A DNA stretch of 38,532 nt from contig CAZMVD010000028.1 of NCBI GenBank assembly GCA_964569425.1, positions 1 through 38,532 of the forward strand, read 5' to 3'. The translations under genes were made by a program, and so were the position numbers. Shown here piece by piece: positions 34,702 through 38,532 of the stretch; the first letter of the stretch is position 1; each line of letters opens with the position of its first letter. The stretch is from JACQXM01 sp964569425 (GTDB taxonomy: Bacteria > Planctomycetota > Phycisphaerae > UBA1845). The notes below the pieces were generated by a model. It did not search any database. It was not told the origin of the DNA and saw nothing but the letters and a program-made list of their open reading frames with translations.

Positions 34702-35089
34702 ACCTTGAACTCCTCTGCAAAGATCGCGGGGCCCAGCGCAGTGCCAAGAATGACGACCATCCCGAGGTGCTCATCATCCGGAAATTTCCCATTGGCCACA
34801 CCTCGACCGGTCATTGTACTGACACGAGCTACCCGACTCCAGTCAATACGGCTCCGATCGGTTTGAATGTGCTGATTTGTTTCAATCAGAGTGAGACAAC
34901 CTGCTTCCTGGAATAAGGGTGTTCCTCGGGGGTCCACAGGATCAGGCGTTGTCGCCGGAGCAAAGCCTCGGCAGCCGAACGACATGGCTTCGTTCGACGT
35001 CTGCACGGGGATGGCCGGAGAACGAACGCTTCTCGCGTAAGCGAGACGAAGCATCGAAGCAACGGATTGGCGTGATGCCGGTCACTCCG
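34702..35089. other. Intergenic region between the large lipoprotein and patatin genes
   Basis: This 388-bp stretch contains no supported gene. An open frame on the minus strand (34698-35054, 118 codons) ends in the lipoprotein start and has no family likeness or ribosome-binding site. A 6-bp inverted repeat CTGATT-TGTTTC-AATCAG (34872-34889) and a hairpin at the patatin stop (AACGGA at 35061-35066 with TCCGTT at 35086-35091) are visible; neither has a T-run. Confidence 0.4.
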
Positions 35090-36304
35090 TTAATGTTCGG
35101 TCGTTTCGACATAACCAGGCGGGAGCTTGGACCACGGGTATCCATCGATCGCCAGGTTGAACGCTACGGCGAACAGCTTCTGCATGTACACGCGGTCGAA
35201 GGGCTCATTGGGAACGAGGTCGAATTCCCGCGGGATGTGAGCGAGGTTGAAGTCCATTCCGTCACGCCGCGCGGTCATGAACATACGATCGAGATCGCCC
35301 AGCCCCTGACTGTGAATCAAAGCGGAGATGGCGCGCCCGGCGATGCTCAGGGTGCGGCGCTCGACGGACGCCCAGTCGGGATCGACGCGCGAATTGCGGA
35401 CGATATAGAGCCGCCGCTCCGGTGGGGCGCCGCCCTCCGCCGTGTTCATAGGCGTATACGAGGTTGGATACAGGAAGACTTCGTTCAAGCAGCCGCCGTC
35501 GACGTGCATTTCCTGAAACTTCTGACCGTCCGCTTCCACGTCGATCATCACCGGTGGGAAAGCGGCTGGAATAGCTGCGGAAGCAACCAGGATACTGTGC
35601 ACCAGATCCAGAGAGCCGGGCTGCCTGCTGGCGGCGATGGCGCCGATGTCCCAGATCACCGCTCGCCTGGCGTCCAGATTCACCGTGCCGATGAGCAGCA
35701 AACGCCCTTTGGCATACTCGGCGGCGATGGCCTCGAGCATTGGCTGGTCAACGTGCTTGCGCAAGAGTTTCCACATCGGAGCGTTATCCGCCAGCGCATC
35801 GCTGAAGAGGCCGCCCAACATGCCGCGCCTTTTCAAAATGTTCGATGTCGACGTTGTGGTGTAGACGTCGCGCAGGACGCGATCGTAGGCCGGGCCGAGG
35901 AAAGCAAAGGGCGCGCTGAGCGCTCCCGTGCTGATGCCGGTCACCACCACAAACTCGGGGCGATCGCCCCGTTGCGTCCAGCCGCACAGGAGCCCCGCCC
36001 CGAACGCGCCATTGGCCCCTCCTCCGGAAATGGCCAGCGCGGTCGCCGGCGAATCCTCACTGGTGGCAGAAGCCAGCCGGTGCTCTTTTCGCCGCTGCGC
36101 GGCTTGAGCTAACCGCTGCTGAAATTCTGGGGAAACGTGGTCTCCCCAGGTGCGTACCACGGGAAGGCCGGGCACCATGGCTCGATCCTGCAAGTCGCGG
36201 GGGACGGCTGAGCCACGGTGCATGCTGGAGCAGCCCGCAGCCGTGGCGATCGCCAGGAATCCGATGAATAGAACTCGACTAACCTGACATAGGTTCTTGT
36301 ACAT
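35090..36304 (-). CDS. Patatin-like phospholipase, lipoprotein
   Basis: A 404-residue acyl hydrolase anchored outside the cytoplasm. The start at 36304 gives a lipoprotein signal with lipobox TAAGC (Cys at 25); the frame is open 72 bp further but the signal supports this start. The oxyanion-hole loop GGGANGAFGAG is at residues 94-104, the nucleophile Ser125 is in GISTG (GxSxG), and the catalytic Asp269 is in VDGG. These make a Ser-Asp dyad, so the enzyme should be active on phospholipids or other lipids. The C-terminal half has the ordinary patatin layout. The DUF3313 gene lies 193 bp upstream on the same strand. Confidence 0.92.
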   Translation of the reverse strand: MYKNLCQVSRVLFIGFLAIATAAGCSSMHRGSAVPRDLQDRAMVPGLPVVRTWGDHVSPEFQQRLAQAAQRRKEHRLASATSEDSPATALAISGGGANGAFGAGLLCGWTQRGDRPEFVVVTGISTGALSAPFAFLGPAYDRVLRDVYTTTSTSNILKRRGMLGGLFSDALADNAPMWKLLRKHVDQPMLEAIAAEYAKGRLLLIGTVNLDARRAVIWDIGAIAASRQPGSLDLVHSILVASAAIPAAFPPVMIDVEADGQKFQEMHVDGGCLNEVFLYPTSYTPMNTAEGGAPPERRLYIVRNSRVDPDWASVERRTLSIAGRAISALIHSQGLGDLDRMFMTARRDGMDFNLAHIPREFDLVPNEPFDRVYMQKLFAVAFNLAIDGYPWSKLPPGYVETTEH

Positions 36305-36496
36305 TGGAATAATGCCCAGTCTGGGACCGGCGGACCATGAGTTCAAGGCGCGTGACTCATCAAGGCGCGCGAACACTTACCAGCGTCAGGTCGTCATCAA
36401 AGCGGACACGCCCCGTGTTTCGCAACCTGCGGCTGTCGCGGCGTCTTTTCGTGGAAACAGGCGCCCCGCAAGCGTTTGCCCGAGGTTCCTCCGAAG

Positions 36497-37114
36497 CTAA
36501 GTGCCTGCCCGCTTTAATTCATCCAGACGCTCACCGGCTGCCTTGGCCCATTGGTCGATGGTGCTCTTGACATCATCGATGGTTGAGAACGGATTGAGCT
36601 CAAAACCCTTTCCCTTGCCGGCGCGGATGGCGGCGGCCAACTGCTGGCCGGTCACCGAATCAACCACTTCTGCTTCCATGGAGGCCTGGGCTCGTCCCGC
36701 TCCCGTGAGCTTGGTAGCAGGGTGAATGTTAAGCCACCACTTGGCGTCTTGAACATCTGTAATAGCAATCCGCAGCCGGGCCACATCGGCGCCGGAGGTG
36801 TTCACCACGGCGTAGTTGCGCTCTTTCAGTTGCTTTATCAGCGCATCGCGCAGGTAGTTCGCCACCTCTGCGCGTTGCTCGGGATTGAGGGCCTTGGCCT
36901 TCACCTTCATTTCGACCGGGTCGATCATGAATTTCGAGTAACTGCGAAGCTCGGTCGAGATGTAGCGCATCGCGCCGTCATCGACTTTCTGGAGACGTGA
37001 GTAGTCGCTGAGGAAGCCCGTGGGGCCGGGGGGTTTGGCTGCGCAGCCGAGGAGCCCCGCCCCGACCACCATCAGTCCGAAGCCAGCCGCTGAAAAGAGC
37101 CGTCGCAAGATCAT
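36497..37114 (-). CDS. DUF3313-like lipoprotein
   Basis: A 205-residue lipoprotein: MILRRLF, hydrophobic run, then LLGC with Cys 24. The start of the mature part, PTGFLSDYSRL, is typical of DUF3313 proteins, followed by YSKFMIDPVEMKV, LRDALIKQLKERNYAVV and RLRIAITDVQDAKWWLNIHPATKLTGAGRAQASMEAEVVDSVTGQQLAAA. A function is not known for the family. CGGAG lies 8 nt before the ATG. Upstream there is a hairpin with a T-run and, further up, a perfect sigma-54 promoter. It may be cotranscribed with the patatin gene, separated by 193 bp. Confidence 0.8.
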   Translation of the reverse strand: MILRRLFSAAGFGLMVVGAGLLGCAAKPPGPTGFLSDYSRLQKVDDGAMRYISTELRSYSKFMIDPVEMKVKAKALNPEQRAEVANYLRDALIKQLKERNYAVVNTSGADVARLRIAITDVQDAKWWLNIHPATKLTGAGRAQASMEAEVVDSVTGQQLAAAIRAGKGKGFELNPFSTIDDVKSTIDQWAKAAGERLDELKRAGT

Positions 37115-37222
37115 GTTTCACACTCCGAAAAAACTCTGCCACTCGCCAAGCCGCACACGCTGCTTGGCCGTAATGAAGCCGCGAAAGAGCTGCGCGTCAA
37201 ATCGTGCCCACGCCTTGGTTAG

Positions 37223-37387
37223 TCAAGACGACTCGGTTCGACCGGGCTGTACCGGCCGACCCGACCCACCGTTCGCCACGCGGCAACGGAGCGGCTCGTC
37301 CAACTCATGCGCCTGCCGAAGTTCCACGATCATCCTCGCGACTTCGCACTCAATCTCCTGGAAGTTTTCCGAAATACTCGCCGGCAC
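37223..37387 (-). CDS. Possible small ORF downstream of the sigma-54 promoter
   Basis: A 54-codon frame from GTG 37387, opening about 105 nt after the predicted sigma-54 transcription start. It encodes a compact helical segment (ENFQEIECEVARMIVELRQ, HELDEPLRC) with coding-like third positions, then a Gly/Pro/Ser-rich tail. There is no clear Shine-Dalgarno, and the frame continues open upstream to 37435. I recognise no family. It may be a real small protein, a remnant, or chance. Confidence 0.25.
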   Translation of the reverse strand: MPASISENFQEIECEVARMIVELRQAHELDEPLRCRVANGGSGRPVQPGRTESS

Positions 37388-37502
37388 CGTTTCGAACGTG
37401 AGCGGCGCCTGCGATTCTTGTTGATTTCGTCCGGTTCAGGATCCCTCTGCTTTCACTCTCGCAGAGGCACTCCGCGCCGAAATACCTTCGAAAGACGGCC
37501 CT

Positions 37503-37518
37503 TGCAAACGGCGTGCCA
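37503..37518 (-). promoter_or_regulatory. Perfect sigma-54 (-24/-12) promoter
   Basis: Read on the minus strand, TGGCACGCCGTTTGCA fits the consensus TGGCACG-N4-TTGCA at all defined bases, with GG and GC exactly 10 bp apart. The predicted start is near 37492, giving about 375 nt of leader before the DUF3313 lipoprotein gene. The sigma-54 activator at 38088 is 570 bp upstream. Confidence 0.7.
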
Positions 37519-37578
37519 TGACCAGGCGGGTTTTCCAGGCTGGTGGAGTCGTTGCACAGACGCCGGTCCGCGTCGGTC

Positions 37579-37941
37579 TTACGCGCCCTCGGCCGGAGAG
37601 CGGCCGGTCGAGTCGTCGATTCGCGCTCGAACCTCCTCCAAGTAATCTAGCCCCCTGACCTCGGTGATCCAACTCAGACGGAGAGTCGGCGGGAGGGCGG
37701 AATTCTCCATCACCTGCAACAGCCTTTCGAAGTGTTTAGACCTGATCTGCTCGTGAAGGGCCTGGGAATCTTTCCACTCCTCGATGTAACACAGTTCATT
37801 CTGGTCCTGCGTATCGAGAAAGAGATCGCAAGCCAGAAACCCAGGAAAGGCCTGGAGTGGGAGCATGAGCACCCGAAGCGTTTGAATGGTCGCCGCCACG
37901 CGCTCCGGTTGGACTGATATCCTGAGCGTTACCTGCACCAT
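37579..37941 (-). CDS. ABM-domain (antibiotic biosynthesis monooxygenase-like) protein
   Basis: A 120-residue protein from ATG 37941. The domain starts VQVTLRISVQPERVAATIQTLRVLMLPLQAFPGFLACDLF, then ELCYIEEWKDSQALHEQIRSKHFERLL, the usual ferredoxin-like ABM pattern with the ending EW and H in the second half. The frame extends upstream to 38205 but that part runs under the regulator gene and its terminator, so it is not used. Members are small monooxygenases or haem-degrading enzymes, often of unknown substrate. No strong Shine-Dalgarno is visible, and a GTG 18 bp upstream of 37941 is an alternative start. Confidence 0.75.
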   Translation of the reverse strand: MVQVTLRISVQPERVAATIQTLRVLMLPLQAFPGFLACDLFLDTQDQNELCYIEEWKDSQALHEQIRSKHFERLLQVMENSALPPTLRLSWITEVRGLDYLEEVRARIDDSTGRSPAEGA

Positions 37942-38056
37942 CGCGGGAATGCCATGCACGAATGGCGCCAATTTGTTTTCCGAATCCGGCGCACAAGAAA
38001 CGGCCAACATCTCGGAAGATCGCGGCAACCGCGCCCCAAAATGGTCCAGAAGCCGC

Positions 38057-38078
38057 AAAAAACTCCGAAATATCGGAG
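38057..38078 (-). terminator. Intrinsic terminator of the sigma-54 activator gene
   Basis: On the minus strand CTCCGA-TATT-TCGGAG (38078-38063) is followed directly by six Ts (38062-38057). The hairpin begins 10 bp after the regulator stop. It is the only textbook rho-independent terminator I found in the window. Confidence 0.85.
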
Positions 38079-38087
38079 CAGCGTCCG

Positions 38088-38532
38088 TTATTTCGTGCGA
38101 ACGGCCGACGAGCGGACGATGCCGAGCTTGGCCATTCGACTTTCGAGCGTGGTGGGCTTTAGACCGAGGAACTCGGCAGCCCCGTTTTTGCCGCGGATGC
38201 GCCACTGGGTCATTTTCAGGATTCGGAGGATATGGTCACGATCGATGTCTCTTAGATTAAAGCCGGACGCGGGATTGGCACCCGCTGCCCCGGGCGGGTC
38301 GATGCGCAGGATGGGGCCCTTGGCGACGATCATGGCACGTTCGATGACGTTGCGCAATTCGCGAACATTGCCGGGCCACCCGTAGTGCTGGAGGGATTGG
38401 AGACTTTCTTTGTCGATGGCTTCGAACTTCTTCCCGAAGCCGGCGCCCAGTTCACCCACTATCGCGCTGACCAGCGCGGGAATATCTTCCAGCCGCTCGC
38501 GCAGGGGCGGTACCTGGACGGGAAAGACGTTG
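38088..38532 (-). CDS. Sigma-54-dependent transcriptional regulator (NtrC/FhlA type), 3' part
   Basis: The 5' end lies beyond the window, so only the last 147 residues are visible. They begin in the AAA+ domain at NVFPVQVPPLRERLEDIPALV, followed by HYGWPGNVRELRNVIERAMI (the sensor II region, whose RELRN arginine contacts ATP). A Fis-type helix-turn-helix completes the protein: DHILRILKMTQWRIRGKNGAAEFLGLKPTTLESRMAKLGI. This C-terminus resembles FhlA-group regulators. It activates sigma-54 RNA polymerase from a distant site; its sensory domain, and so the signal it responds to, is not visible. An intrinsic terminator follows the stop. Confidence 0.94.
   Translation of the reverse strand, partial: NVFPVQVPPLRERLEDIPALVSAIVGELGAGFGKKFEAIDKESLQSLQHYGWPGNVRELRNVIERAMIVAKGPILRIDPPGAAGANPASGFNLRDIDRDHILRILKMTQWRIRGKNGAAEFLGLKPTTLESRMAKLGIVRSSAVRTK

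Larger units (their letters stand above)
37115..37578. other. Upstream region of the DUF3313 gene
   Basis: Roughly 464 bp with no certain gene. It contains a perfect sigma-54 promoter (37503-37518, minus), a possible small ORF (37223-37387, minus), and on the minus strand a hairpin (GCCAAGC/GCTTGGC, 37145-37168) followed 11 nt later by six Ts (37133-37128), just before the DUF3313 ribosome-binding site. The plus-strand open frames here have no ribosome-binding site and run antisense to the promoter. Confidence 0.5.

Noticed and set aside
34698..35054. 118-codon minus-strand ORF between the large lipoprotein and patatin genes
   Set aside because: It overlaps the start of the lipoprotein, has no Shine-Dalgarno and no domain pattern.
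36466..36482. GGGCAAACGCTTGCG (minus strand) as a sigma-54 site before the patatin gene
   Set aside because: GG-N10-GC spacing is present but the -24 element lacks the CAC of TGGCAC, so the match is weak.
37436..37672. In-frame TGA at 37436-37438 as another Sec codon
   Set aside because: The frame on both sides shows no redox motif or conserved fold, and the upstream part overlaps a sigma-54 promoter, so the TGA is an ordinary stop in non-coding sequence.

Overview
The window comes from a GC-rich, Gram-negative bacterium. It carries lipopolysaccharide heptose genes (hldE, gmhA), several lipoproteins with clear lipoboxes, a large AsmA-like membrane-anchored protein, thyX, and a sigma-54-dependent regulator. 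The gene mix, the style of the truncated integrase and the many unrelated single-gene units fit an uncultured Planctomycetota-like genome. That placement is inference from general resemblance, not from a marker gene.

Layout. 1-2108: the end of a 2-oxoacid dehydrogenase E2 gene and its dihydrolipoyl dehydrogenase. 2204-8638: tilS, a GT39-like membrane glycosyltransferase and a 1,200-residue AsmA-like protein, closely packed. 8859-9486 (minus): ribosomal proteins L20 and L35 behind a clear promoter, with a CBM9-like protein divergent from them. 10742-11254: a TlpA-like thioredoxin lipoprotein interrupted by one in-frame TGA exactly where the first cysteine of the CxxC motif belongs. 11431-15777: a multidomain glycosyltransferase-like protein and an M49-like metallopeptidase. 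15850-20679 (minus): a run of hldE, gmhA, a sugar epimerase, selA and a small basic protein. 20933-28973: housekeeping and accessory genes (SDR, ABC-2 exporter pair, histone-deacetylase-like hydrolase, HAD hydrolase, methyltransferase, LON-domain protein, family 4 uracil-DNA glycosylase). 29099-31503: thyX and a class III aminotransferase with a sigma-54-type promoter. 31707-32200: tRNA-Arg(CCG) followed by a truncated integrase. 32278-38532 (minus): a large lipoprotein, a patatin-like lipoprotein, a DUF3313-like lipoprotein, an ABM-domain protein, and the 3' end of an NtrC/FhlA-type sigma-54 activator with an intrinsic terminator.

Two themes stand out. First, selenium: the TGA-containing TlpA-like gene has a 17-nt hairpin 10 nt after the TGA with the geometry of a bacterial SECIS, and selA, the enzyme that makes Sec-tRNA, lies 5 kb away. 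Read together, 10742-11254 is very probably a membrane-anchored extracytoplasmic selenoprotein with a U-A-P-C active site. Second, sigma-54: one perfect and one near-perfect -24/-12 promoter lie in the same 8.5 kb as a sigma-54 activator gene. They point to the aminotransferase and to the DUF3313/patatin lipoprotein region as candidate members of a sigma-54 regulon.
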